Assembly (NCBI RefSeq): GCF_036346615.1
Contig: NZ_CP107836.1
Coordinates: 4,464,001 to 4,528,000, forward strand
Length of the DNA: 64,000 nucleotides
Direction: 5' to 3'
From: Streptomyces sp. NBC_00523
Lineage (GTDB): Bacteria; Actinomycetota; Actinomycetes; Streptomycetales; Streptomycetaceae
The position numbers and the translations under genes are program-made. Every line of letters starts with the position of its first letter. Position 1 is the first letter of the stretch. Positions 54,204-62,227 of the stretch are shown piece after piece. The notes under the pieces are model-generated. The model did no database searches. It had not been told where the DNA came from and was given only the letters and a program-made list of their open reading frames with translations.

Positions 54204-56642
54204 ATGAGCAGCCTCTTTGACGACAGTTTCCTGGCCGGCCTCCAGCAGGAGGAGGACGCGGCCCCGCCGCCCCCCGAGGACCCCGCACCCGAAGCGGTGC
54301 CGGAGGACCTGTTCGCGGGCGTGTTCGACGGGCCCCCGCCGCCCCGTGACGCGTACTACCGCGACGGCGCACACCGCCCCGTCATCGACCCCGAGGCGCT
54401 GCTCGACGGGCTGAACACCGAGCAGCGCGCCGCCGTCGTGCACTCCGGGTCGCCCCTGCTCATCGTCGCCGGCGCCGGTTCCGGCAAGACCAGGGTGCTC
54501 ACCCACCGCATCGCCCACCTGCTGGCCGAGCGGGGCGTCCACCCCGGCCAGATCCTGGCGATCACCTTCACCAACAAGGCCGCCGGCGAGATGAAGGAGC
54601 GCGTCGAGCAGCTGGTCGGGCCCCGGGCCAACGCCATGTGGGTCATGACCTTCCACAGCGCCTGCGTCCGCATCCTGCGCCGCGAGTCCAAGAAGCTGGG
54701 CTTCACGTCCTCGTTCTCGATCTACGACGCGGCCGACTCCAAGCGGCTCATGGCCCTGGTCTGCCGCGATCTGGAGCTGGACCCGAAGCGCTACCCGCCG
54801 AAGTCCTTCACCGCCAAGGTCTCCAACCTCAAGAACGAGCTCATCGACGAGGAGACCTTCGCCGGGCAGGCCGCCGACGGCTTCGAGAAGACCCTGGCCC
54901 AGGCGTACGCGATGTACCAGGCCCGGCTGCGCGAGGCCAACGCGCTGGACTTCGACGACATCATCATGACGACGGTCCACCTGCTCCAGGCCTTCCCCGA
55001 CGTCGCCGAGCACTACCGCCGCCGCTTCCGGCACGTCCTGGTGGACGAGTACCAGGACACCAACCACGCCCAGTACACGCTGGTGCGCGAGCTGGTCGGC
55101 CCGGCCGGTCCGGAGAACGCGCCCGCCGAGCTGTGTGTCGTGGGTGACGCCGACCAGTCGATCTACGCCTTCCGGGGCGCGACCATCCGCAACATCCTCC
55201 AGTTCGAGGAGGACTACCCGGACGCGACGACGATCCTCCTGGAGCAGAACTACCGCTCCACCCAGACGATCCTGTCCGCCGCCAACGCGGTCATCGAGCG
55301 CAACGAGAGCCGCCGCCCCAAGAACCTCTGGACCAACGCGGGCACCGGCGCCCGCATCACGGGCTACGTCGCGGACACCGAGCACGACGAGGCGCAGTTC
55401 GTCGCCGAGGAGATCGACCGCCTCACGGACGCGGGCGACGCGAAGGCCGGCGACGTCGCCGTCTTCTACCGGACGAACGCGCAGTCCCGTGTCTTCGAGG
55501 AGATCTTCATCCGCGTCGGCCTGCCCTACAAGGTCGTCGGCGGCGTCCGCTTCTACGAGCGCAAGGAGGTCCGGGACGTCCTGGCCTACCTGCGGGTCCT
55601 CGCCAACCCCGAGGACACCGTCCCGCTCCGCCGCATCCTCAACGTGCCCAAGCGCGGCATCGGCGAGCGCGCCGAGGCCATGATCGACGCGCTCTCGCTG
55701 CGCGAGAAGATCACCTTCCCGCAGGCGCTGCGCCGCGTGGACGAGGCGTACGGCATGGCCGCCCGCTCCGCCAACGCCGTCAAGCGGTTCAACACGCTGA
55801 TGGAGGAGCTGCGCACGGTCGTGGAGTCCGGCGCCGGTCCCGCCGTGGTGCTGGAAGCGGTCCTGGAGCGTACGGGCTATCTCGCCGAGCTCCAGGCGTC
55901 CACCGACCCGCAGGACGAGACCCGCATCGAGAACCTTCAGGAGCTCGCGGCCGTCGCCCTCGAATTCGAGCAGGACCGGGGCGAGGAGGAGGGCGCGGGC
56001 ACGCTCGCGGAGTTCCTGGAGAAGGTGGCGCTCGTCGCCGACTCCGACCAGATCCCCGACGAGGACACCGACGGCTCCGGCGTCATCACGCTGATGACCC
56101 TGCACACCGCGAAGGGCCTCGAATTCCCGGTCGTCTTCCTGACCGGCATGGAGGACGGCGTCTTCCCGCACATGCGGGCGCTCGGCCAGGTCAAGGAGCT
56201 GGAGGAGGAGCGCCGCCTCGCCTACGTCGGCATCACCCGCGCCCGCGAGCGGCTGTATCTGACCCGGGCCGCCATGCGCAGCGCCTGGGGCCAGCCCTCG
56301 TACAACCCGCCGTCGCGGTTCCTGGAGGAGATCCCGGACCAGCACCTGGAGTGGAAACGGAAGGGCCCGATGGCCGCCCCGGCGGGCCCCACCTCGGGCA
56401 TCACCTCGTCGCTCTCCGCCTCCCGTGCCCGCTCCGGCCCCTCCGGTTTCGCGACCCGGCGGACCTCGGACAAGCCGACGATCACGCTGGTGGCGGGCGA
56501 CCGGGTCACGCACGACCAGTTCGGCCTGGGCACGGTGACGGCGGTCGAGGGCGTCGGCGACCAGGCGAAGGCCACGGTCGACTTCGGCGACGACCGCCCC
56601 AAGAAGCTGCTCCTGCGGTACGCGCCGGTGCAGAAGCTCTGA
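54204..56642 (+). CDS. pcrA: ATP-dependent DNA helicase PcrA/UvrD
   Basis: The 812-residue superfamily 1A 3'-5' helicase acts in nucleotide excision repair and replication-fork maintenance. An acidic Pro-rich N-terminal 60 residues precede the Q motif (GLNTEQRAAVVHSGSPLLIVAGAGSGKTRVLTHRIA, motifs Q and I). Then come ITFTNKAAGEMKERV (Ia), VDEYQDTNHAQY (II), VVGDADQSIYAFRGA (III), QNYRST (IV), LMTLHTAKGLEFPVVFL (V) and EERRLAYVGITRARERLYL (VI). The C-terminal Tudor-like RNA polymerase contact (DRVTHDQFGLGTVTAVEG ... FGDDRPKKLLLRYAPVQKL) is present. The promoter is of the DNA-damage type. It stands alone on its strand. Confidence 0.97.
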   Translation: MSSLFDDSFLAGLQQEEDAAPPPPEDPAPEAVPEDLFAGVFDGPPPPRDAYYRDGAHRPVIDPEALLDGLNTEQRAAVVHSGSPLLIVAGAGSGKTRVLTHRIAHLLAERGVHPGQILAITFTNKAAGEMKERVEQLVGPRANAMWVMTFHSACVRILRRESKKLGFTSSFSIYDAADSKRLMALVCRDLELDPKRYPPKSFTAKVSNLKNELIDEETFAGQAADGFEKTLAQAYAMYQARLREANALDFDDIIMTTVHLLQAFPDVAEHYRRRFRHVLVDEYQDTNHAQYTLVRELVGPAGPENAPAELCVVGDADQSIYAFRGATIRNILQFEEDYPDATTILLEQNYRSTQTILSAANAVIERNESRRPKNLWTNAGTGARITGYVADTEHDEAQFVAEEIDRLTDAGDAKAGDVAVFYRTNAQSRVFEEIFIRVGLPYKVVGGVRFYERKEVRDVLAYLRVLANPEDTVPLRRILNVPKRGIGERAEAMIDALSLREKITFPQALRRVDEAYGMAARSANAVKRFNTLMEELRTVVESGAGPAVVLEAVLERTGYLAELQASTDPQDETRIENLQELAAVALEFEQDRGEEEGAGTLAEFLEKVALVADSDQIPDEDTDGSGVITLMTLHTAKGLEFPVVFLTGMEDGVFPHMRALGQVKELEEERRLAYVGITRARERLYLTRAAMRSAWGQPSYNPPSRFLEEIPDQHLEWKRKGPMAAPAGPTSGITSSLSASRARSGPSGFATRRTSDKPTITLVAGDRVTHDQFGLGTVTAVEGVGDQAKATVDFGDDRPKKLLLRYAPVQKL

Positions 56643-56699
56643 GACACGCGTCACGGCCGGAGCCCCCGAGGCCCCGGCCGTGACGACGGTCGCGCCGGA

Positions 56700-58169
56700 T
56701 CAGGTCGGGTTGATCCCGTGGCCGCGCAGCCACGGCAGCGGGTCGATCGCCGCGCCGCCGCCCGGGCGCACCTCGAAGTGCATGTGCGGGCCGGTCGAGT
56801 TCCCGGAGCTCCCGGAGTACGCGATGACGTCACCGGCCTTGACCGGGCCCGAGCGGATACGGGTGCTGCTGAGGTGGCAGTACCAGGTCTCCGTGCCGTC
56901 GGCCATGGTCACGATGGCCATGTTGCCGTAGGCGGTGTTGTACTGCGTACGGACCGTGCCGTCGGTCGCCGCCATCACCGGGGTGCCGTACTGGACGGGG
57001 AAGTCGATGCCCGTGTGCACGGACATCCAGTTGACGCCCGCCTGCCCGAAGTAGGCGCTCAGCCCGTGCTGCTTGACCGGCATCACGAACTTGGGGCGCA
57101 GGGCCTCCTTGCGGGCGGCCTCCTCCTCGCGCTTCTTCTTCTCGGCGGCCTGCCGCTCCTTCAGGTCGATGCGTTCCTGGGTGCGGCTGGCGCGGTCCGC
57201 GAAGTTCTCCGCGTCGGCGCTGAGGTTGGCGAGCTGGGTGTCCAGCGCGTTGTTCGCCGCGACCGGCTTGACCGTGCCGGGGTCGGCGGCGGCCATGGTG
57301 GTGGTCGCGTCCTTCTTCGTCTCGTCCCCGCCCATCCCGCTCACGGAGGCGGCGGCGATCCCGGCCACGCTCATCACACAGGCGGAGGGAACGGCGACGG
57401 TGAGGAGTGCGGAGCGCTTCGCGGGGGAACGCCTGCGGCTGCGGCCTCCCCGGCGGGGCTCGACGGGGGCGAGATCGGGGTGCGGCTCGGCGGCCTCGTC
57501 CGGCTCGGTGTCGTCGGCGGCGCGGCGGTGGGGCTCGTACGGGTCGTGGTCGCCGTTCTCGTACGACTCACCGTTCTCGTACGACTCGTAGGTCTCGTAC
57601 GTCTCCGGGGGCTCCGGCTGTTCGGCTTCGTTCGAGGCGGCCGGGCTTTGCACATTTTGCTCTTCGTGCCCGGGCGTGGCGCCGGTGTTCCAGGCGGTGG
57701 CGTCGTACACGCCGGTGTCGTACGTCCCCGTGTCGTCCGAGGGCCACGCGGGGGCGGCGGCGGTCCAGGTGGTGGTGTCCCACTGGCCGGAGGAGTCCGG
57801 GGCGCCGCCCTGGGACGGGATGCCGGGGGCGTAGCCCTCCGTCGGCAGCCAGGTCGCGGTGGTGTCGTACTGCGCGGTGTCGTACGGGGTGGTGTCGTAC
57901 TGCGGGTGCTGCTGGGCCTGATAGCCGTGGTGCGCGCCCGTGTCCCACTGGGTGGTGTCGTACGCGCCGTAGGCGGTCTCGCCGCCGGTGTACGGGATGC
58001 CGTAGCCCTGTGAGGTGTCGTACGAGGCGTCGTAGGCGCCGTCGTAGGTGGCGCCGGTGCCGGGGAGGGAGCCGAAGAGCGGGTCCGTCTCGAAGCTGCC
58101 CGTATCGAAGCTGCCTGTGGAGTAGCCGTCGTATCCGGCATACCCGGCGTGGGGGTGCTGGTCGTTCAC
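56700..58169 (-). CDS. M23-family (LytM) metallopeptidase with a long cytoplasmic Tyr/Asp/Thr-rich region
   Basis: The 489-residue type II membrane protein is set at GTG 58169. Residues 1-215 are low complexity, with many repeats of YDT/YDTTQ type and a later YESYENGESYENGD acidic stretch. A basic patch (RRGGRSRRRSPAKR) leads to one helix (ALLTVAVPSACVMSVAGIAAA). A coiled coil (ENFADRASRTQERIDLKERQAAEKKKREEEAA) precedes the peptidase domain. The Zn ligands are in HTGIDF and HMHFEV (H-x-x-x-D, H-x-H), so it should be catalytic. Target: peptidoglycan cross-bridges. The long cytoplasmic tail is unusual for this family. Confidence 0.9.
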   Translation of the reverse strand: MNDQHPHAGYAGYDGYSTGSFDTGSFETDPLFGSLPGTGATYDGAYDASYDTSQGYGIPYTGGETAYGAYDTTQWDTGAHHGYQAQQHPQYDTTPYDTAQYDTTATWLPTEGYAPGIPSQGGAPDSSGQWDTTTWTAAAPAWPSDDTGTYDTGVYDATAWNTGATPGHEEQNVQSPAASNEAEQPEPPETYETYESYENGESYENGDHDPYEPHRRAADDTEPDEAAEPHPDLAPVEPRRGGRSRRRSPAKRSALLTVAVPSACVMSVAGIAAASVSGMGGDETKKDATTTMAAADPGTVKPVAANNALDTQLANLSADAENFADRASRTQERIDLKERQAAEKKKREEEAARKEALRPKFVMPVKQHGLSAYFGQAGVNWMSVHTGIDFPVQYGTPVMAATDGTVRTQYNTAYGNMAIVTMADGTETWYCHLSSTRIRSGPVKAGDVIAYSGSSGNSTGPHMHFEVRPGGGAAIDPLPWLRGHGINPT

Positions 58170-58368
58170 CAACTTCTCTCTCGCCTCGGCAGCAGGACCA
58201 GGTTCCGGGGGCGTGGGGTACCCCGGGAGAACTGGCGGCGACTGTACCCGGCGGTATCCGCCATCGACAATCTTCGACGGCGCCGGGGCGCGCGGGAAAA
58301 CGGGCAATCGGCCGTCTTTCGGCGGCGCCCGCACAGAGCCTTGGCTCTATGTTCGAAGTTTGTTCGGT

Positions 58369-59202
58369 TTAGGCGGCGGGGGTGGAGCGGGTGGTCCCGG
58401 GGGCCTCCCGGGTGGGCCCCGCCTCGTCCAGCGCCTGCCGCACGGCCGCCGCCACGGCCGGGTGCACCGGCAGCGCGAGGTGGCCGATGCCGGTGACGCG
58501 TACGTTGACCGCGTCCAGATCCGGGTGGTCGACGCAGGCCGCCTCGGCGGGGACGATCACCCGGTCGAGTTCGCTCCAGAAGCTGACGAACCGGGTACGG
58601 CAGCCGGGCGCGGGCAGTCGCAGCTCCTCGACGGGGGCTGAGCCCTGGCGCATCTGCCGCACGATGGGCAGCGCCCCGGCCAGCGGGGCGACGGCGGTCC
58701 CGGAGTGCGGCGTGCCCAGCGTGACGAGGGTCCGCACCCGGCGGTCACCGGCCAGCCGCTGTACGTAATAGCGGGCGATGAGGCCGCCCAGGCTGTGGCC
58801 CACGATGTCCACCCGGGGGTGGCCGGTGCGGGCGCAGATCTCCTCGATGTGCCGGTCCAGCAACTCGGCGGCCGTACGGATGTCGCTGGTCAGCGGGGAG
58901 TAGTTGAGCGATTCCAGATGGAGCCAGCCGTGCCGGGCCAGGGAGCGGCGCAGCAGGACGAAGACGGAGCGGTTGTCGATGAATCCGTGAAGAAAGACGA
59001 CGGGTGGCCGGTCGGTGGGCGCGATGTCCGGGCGATCGGCGGGCTCGGCGCCCTCGTCCGCCGGGCCGCGGCCCGGGTGGCGTTCACCGGCGATCCCGGT
59101 CGGATACAGCAGGGCGTGCCCGGCGAGCACGAAGAGCTCCAGCGCGGTCGCTCTCAGCAGTGCGGTCGGCGGGGCGGGGAACGGCAGGCTGGGGGTCTTC
59201 AT
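58369..59202 (-). CDS. lipase-like alpha/beta hydrolase
   Basis: The 277-residue hydrolase has the oxyanion/early strand PPVVFLHGFIDNRSVF, the nucleophile elbow VDIVGHSLGGLIARYYVQRL, the catalytic Asp region WSELDRVIVP and His in VTGIGHLALPVHP. This is the PGAP1-like/triacylglycerol lipase layout. A hydrophobic N-terminus (TALLRATALELFVLAGHALLYPTG) could be a membrane anchor or uncleaved signal. The ATG follows GGAGG. It likely cleaves lipid or polyester esters; the substrate is unknown. Divergent from icmB. Confidence 0.87.
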   Translation of the reverse strand: MKTPSLPFPAPPTALLRATALELFVLAGHALLYPTGIAGERHPGRGPADEGAEPADRPDIAPTDRPPVVFLHGFIDNRSVFVLLRRSLARHGWLHLESLNYSPLTSDIRTAAELLDRHIEEICARTGHPRVDIVGHSLGGLIARYYVQRLAGDRRVRTLVTLGTPHSGTAVAPLAGALPIVRQMRQGSAPVEELRLPAPGCRTRFVSFWSELDRVIVPAEAACVDHPDLDAVNVRVTGIGHLALPVHPAVAAAVRQALDEAGPTREAPGTTRSTPAA

Positions 59203-59528
59203 GGGCGGCCTCCTGCTCCGGACGGGCGCCGCGCCGGCGGAGGCCCGGGCGGGGCGCCGTATCGGAGGCGGCCCGCGCGGACGGAGGCCCGTACCACCGT
59301 GCCGTGCGGCTGACGGCGCGGTGATACGGCGACCCGGTGCGGCTCCCCGGGCGCCCGCCCCACCCGGCGAATCCGCCGGGGGGTCAGGGGTGGGTGCCCG
59401 TGAACAACGTCCCATGTGTGATTTCCCCCTCCCGGCTCACCGCGAAACGGCGGCTTGCGGGATGCTGTGGATAACGTTCGTTCACATCCCCGGCCCTTCA
59501 GGCACGGGAGACGCATGTGGAGGCAGTG
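59203..59528. other. divergent gene-free region between the lipase-like gene and icmB
   Basis: No supported ORF lies here. The icmB-proximal part has TGTGGATAA (59466-59474), the complement of the classical DnaA box TTATCCACA, within a less GC-rich patch (GCTGTGGATAACGTTCGTTCAC) that may also hold the icmB promoter. I looked for a B12 riboswitch because the product binds B12 and saw none of its conserved boxes. Confidence 0.45.
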
Positions 59529-59942
59529 ATGGGTGTGACCGGTCCGATCCGTGTGGTGGTGGCGAAGCCGGGCCTCGACGGCCATGACCGCGGGGCGAAG
59601 GTGATCGCGCGGGCGCTGCGCGACGCGGGTATGGAGGTCATCTACACCGGCCTGCACCAGACGCCCGAGCAGATCGTGGACACGGCGATCCAGGAGGACG
59701 CCGACGCGATCGGCCTCTCGATCCTCTCCGGCGCGCACAACACGCTCTTCGCCAAGGTGATCGAACTCCTGAAGGCCCGCGACGCGGCGGACATCAAGGT
59801 CTTCGGCGGCGGCATCATCCCGGAGGACGACATCGCCCCCCTGAAGGACCAGGGCGTCGCGGAGATCTTCACCCCGGGCGCGACGACGACGGCGATCGTC
59901 GACTGGGTCAACGCGAACGTCCGCCACCCGGCCGAGGCGTAG
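59529..59942 (+). CDS. icmB: B12-binding small subunit of isobutyryl/methylmalonyl-CoA mutase (IcmB type)
   Basis: The 137-residue protein is the free cobalamin-binding subunit: PIRVVVAKPGLDGHDRGAKVIARALRDAGMEVIYTG with the D-x-H-x-x-G motif whose His ligates cobalt. GLSILSGAHNTLFAKVIELLK and VFGGGIIPEDDIAPLKDQGVAEIFTPGA complete the fold. With a separately encoded large subunit it interconverts isobutyryl-CoA and n-butyryl-CoA, linking valine breakdown and fatty-acid or polyketide supply. No large-subunit gene is nearby. ATG 59529 has GGAGG five bases upstream; GTG 59517 is an alternative. Confidence 0.92.
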   Translation: MGVTGPIRVVVAKPGLDGHDRGAKVIARALRDAGMEVIYTGLHQTPEQIVDTAIQEDADAIGLSILSGAHNTLFAKVIELLKARDAADIKVFGGGIIPEDDIAPLKDQGVAEIFTPGATTTAIVDWVNANVRHPAEA

Positions 59943-60183
59943 GGCGCCGGGGCGCCGGGGTCCGGGGGCGCCGGGGTCCGGGGCGACCGGGTACGCCGTG
60001 CGTCGGCGCCCGGTTGAGGGGCGCCGGGCACGTCCGCCCGAGCACCCCGTGCCACGGCCGCGCGGGCCGGTCCGCGCTCGCCGGGCGTCGGTGCCGCCGT
60101 CGCCGGAGCGGGGCGTTGGCGCCGGGCGACCGGGCGGGCAGCCCGGGCTCGGGACCGCGCGGGGGTGTCCTGGGGCCGGCCGG

Positions 60184-60354
60184 GCCCGTGCGTCCCGGGT
60201 TGCTGGGGAGCACGTCGGGCCCGCCCCGGGCCGCGGCCCCGCACCCGCGCGTTCCGGGGTGCCGGGTGCGTCGCGCCCACCCCGGGCCGCGACCTCCGCA
60301 CCCGCGCTTTCCGGGTCGCCGGGTGCGTCGCGCCCACCCCGGGCGCCCCGACCG
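60184..60354. repeat. 57-bp tandem repeat, about three units
   Basis: Units at 60241-60297 and 60298-60354 both begin GCACCCGCGC and share the block GCCGGGTGCGTCGCGCCCAC followed by CCCGGGC. A degenerate unit precedes them at 60184-60240. The period equals 19 codons, but no believable protein is encoded. Confidence 0.7.
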
Positions 60355-60389
60355 GGCCGCGCCCCGCGCCCCGGGCCGTGCCCCGGGCC

Positions 60390-60425
60390 GTGCCGCGCGT
60401 GCCGCGCGTGCCGCGCGTGCCGCGC
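60390..60425. repeat. 9-bp tandem repeat (GTGCCGCGC)4
   Basis: Four perfect consecutive copies of GTGCCGCGC. With only G, C and a single T per unit, the tract is slippage-prone and may vary among strains. Confidence 0.85.
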
Positions 60426-60533
60426 CGCGCCCCGCCCCGCCCCGCGCGGGCGGTTCGTGTCGGCTCCGTGCCCGGGCGGAGCCGGCGCGGGCGCCCGGGC
60501 ACGGGGGCACCGCATCGGGGGCCCGCAGCGGGG

Positions 60534-62198
60534 TCACCCCATCGGAACCCCGGACAGCTCGCTGTCCATCGTGGCGCGCAGGCGCAGCGTGGAGACCAGG
60601 CGCTGGAACGCCTCCGTCCAGTAGCCGTTCGCGCCGGGGGAGGCGTCCTCGGGTTCGGCCGGGGTGGTGGTCAGGACCTCCAGGCGGGCCGCCTCGGCCG
60701 GATCGAGGCAGCGCTCGGCCAGGCCCATGACGCCGCTGAAGCTCCACGGGTAGCTGCCCGCGTCCCTCGCGATGTCGAGCGCGTCGACCACGGCCCGGCC
60801 GAGCGGCGGCGCCCATGGGACCGGGCAGACCCCCAGCAGCTGGAACGCCTCCGACAAACCGTGCGCGGCGACGAAATCCGCCACCCAGACGGCCCGTTCC
60901 GCCGGAGGCAGCACCGCCAGGAGCTTCGCCCGCTCGGCGAGCGACGCCGTACCGGGACCGTTCGACGGCGGCGTCGACGGCGGACCCAGCAGCGCCCGCG
61001 CCCACGCGGCATCGCGCTGTCGCACGGCGGCCCGGCACCAGGCCGCGTGCAGCTCCTCGCCCCAGCCGTCCGCCACGGGCAGGCCCACGATCTCCGCCGC
61101 GCCGCGCCCGCCGAACCGCGCGGGCCAGACGGAGAGCGGGGTCGCCTCCACCAACTGGCCCAGCCACCAAGACCGTTCGCCCCGGCCGGAGGGCGGGAGC
61201 GGCACCACCCCGTCGCGCTGCATCGCCTCGTCGCACTCGTGCGGCGCCTCCACCGCGACGAACGGCGCGTCCCCGGTGAGCCCCGGGCTCACACAGGACA
61301 GCGCCCGGTCCGCCATCCGCCGGGCCAGCGCCGAACCGGGCAGCGCGGACAGCAACTCGGCCGCCGTCGCCCGGACATTGCGGCTGCGGTCCGCGAGCGC
61401 CCGCTCGAGGAACTCCTCGTCGGCGGCGGACAGGCCGGTGCGCAGCGAGTCCACGAACATCAGCCGGTCCTCGGCCCGTTCGGTCTTCCATGTGGTGGCC
61501 AGCAGCGCGCGGGCCGCCTCCGCGTCATGCGCCCGTACGGCCCCGAGCAGCGCGATCCGCTCCGCGAACAGGCCCTCCTCCCACAGTCGTCGCACCGCCT
61601 CCGGGTCGTCCGGCGAGGGCAGCAGTGCGCTGCCGGACGCGCCGCGCAGCGCGAACTTCCACTCCGGGTTGAGACCGGCCAGCCACAGGCCGCGCGGCCC
61701 GGCGAACTCCAGGGTCTGCGGGCGCAGATCGGTGCGGGCCCGGGCCGCGTCCAGCAGCGCGGGCAGCGCGGAGTCCGGCGCCCGGTAGCCGTGCACGTTG
61801 GCGGTGGCCAGCCACTGCGGGATCAGCTCCGTCAGGTCCGGGGCCGCGCCCCGCCTGCCGCCGGAACCCGCCGCCCGGTCCGCCAGGAGCTGGGCCAGCC
61901 GGCCCCGGGCCGCTTCCGGCAGCGGCGGCCGGGGATCGTCGGGCGCCACGGCGGGGCGCGGGGACGCGGCGGCGGGCAGCAGTCCCGCCCGCCGCCGCAC
62001 GGTGTGCAGCGCGGCGGCGTCCAGCAGCGCGGCGGCCGCTCCGTCCGGGCCGGTGCCGGACGCGCCCTCGGGCGGCCGGCGGTCCGTGCCGAGCAGGGCC
62101 GAGGTGACCAGCTCCTCCCACGGCACGGAGGCGAGCGCGTCGGACGCGGTGGCCGCGCCCGCTGTCGGGGTGGCGGCTGGTGTGGTCGTACGGGACAT
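60534..62198 (-). CDS. DUF5691 (HEAT-like helical) protein
   Basis: The 554-residue, largely helical protein has repeated antiparallel helix pairs (EAVRRLWEEGLFAERIALLGAVRAHDAEAARALLATTW, SAADEEFLERALADRSRNVRATAAELLSALPGSALARRMADRAL), typical of HEAT/Armadillo scaffolds, and NPEWKFALRG. It has no signal peptide. I recognise the type as DUF5691, which in Streptomyces sits beside a SWIM-zinc-finger gene and MoxR-ATPase/VWA genes. It starts 29 bases after the SWIM gene with a GGAGGGG site, so both form one operon. Function unknown; probably a scaffold in an ATPase-driven complex. Confidence 0.82.
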   Translation of the reverse strand: MSRTTTPAATPTAGAATASDALASVPWEELVTSALLGTDRRPPEGASGTGPDGAAAALLDAAALHTVRRRAGLLPAAASPRPAVAPDDPRPPLPEAARGRLAQLLADRAAGSGGRRGAAPDLTELIPQWLATANVHGYRAPDSALPALLDAARARTDLRPQTLEFAGPRGLWLAGLNPEWKFALRGASGSALLPSPDDPEAVRRLWEEGLFAERIALLGAVRAHDAEAARALLATTWKTERAEDRLMFVDSLRTGLSAADEEFLERALADRSRNVRATAAELLSALPGSALARRMADRALSCVSPGLTGDAPFVAVEAPHECDEAMQRDGVVPLPPSGRGERSWWLGQLVEATPLSVWPARFGGRGAAEIVGLPVADGWGEELHAAWCRAAVRQRDAAWARALLGPPSTPPSNGPGTASLAERAKLLAVLPPAERAVWVADFVAAHGLSEAFQLLGVCPVPWAPPLGRAVVDALDIARDAGSYPWSFSGVMGLAERCLDPAEAARLEVLTTTPAEPEDASPGANGYWTEAFQRLVSTLRLRATMDSELSGVPMG

Positions 62199-62227
62199 CG
62201 CCCCTCCTCGGGAGCCGGACTACGGGG

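Larger units (their letters stand above)
59943..60533. other. extremely GC-rich gene-free spacer with tandem repeats
   Basis: This 591-bp region separates icmB from the convergent DUF5691 gene. Parts exceed 90% G+C by direct count (for example 60361-60420 has 5 A/T in 60). It contains 57-bp and 9-bp tandem repeats. ORFs in several frames are Arg/Pro/Ala/Gly-only and show no family features, so I treat it as non-coding. Confidence 0.65.

Noticed and set aside
59203..59528. Cobalamin riboswitch upstream of icmB
   Set aside because: No B12-box or other conserved element is visible. The gene encodes a B12-binding protein, not a B12 synthesis or transport protein.
60014..60730. Plus-strand ORF with 19-residue repeats in the GC-rich spacer
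   Set aside because: The repeats simply reflect the 57-bp DNA repeat. All frames are open because stop codons need A/T. No start site or domain supports it.
59908..61491. 527-codon minus-strand ORF spanning the GC-rich spacer into the DUF5691 gene
   Set aside because: Frame-shifted shadow of the DUF5691 gene running into tandem repeats; composition is almost only Arg, Pro, Ala and Gly.
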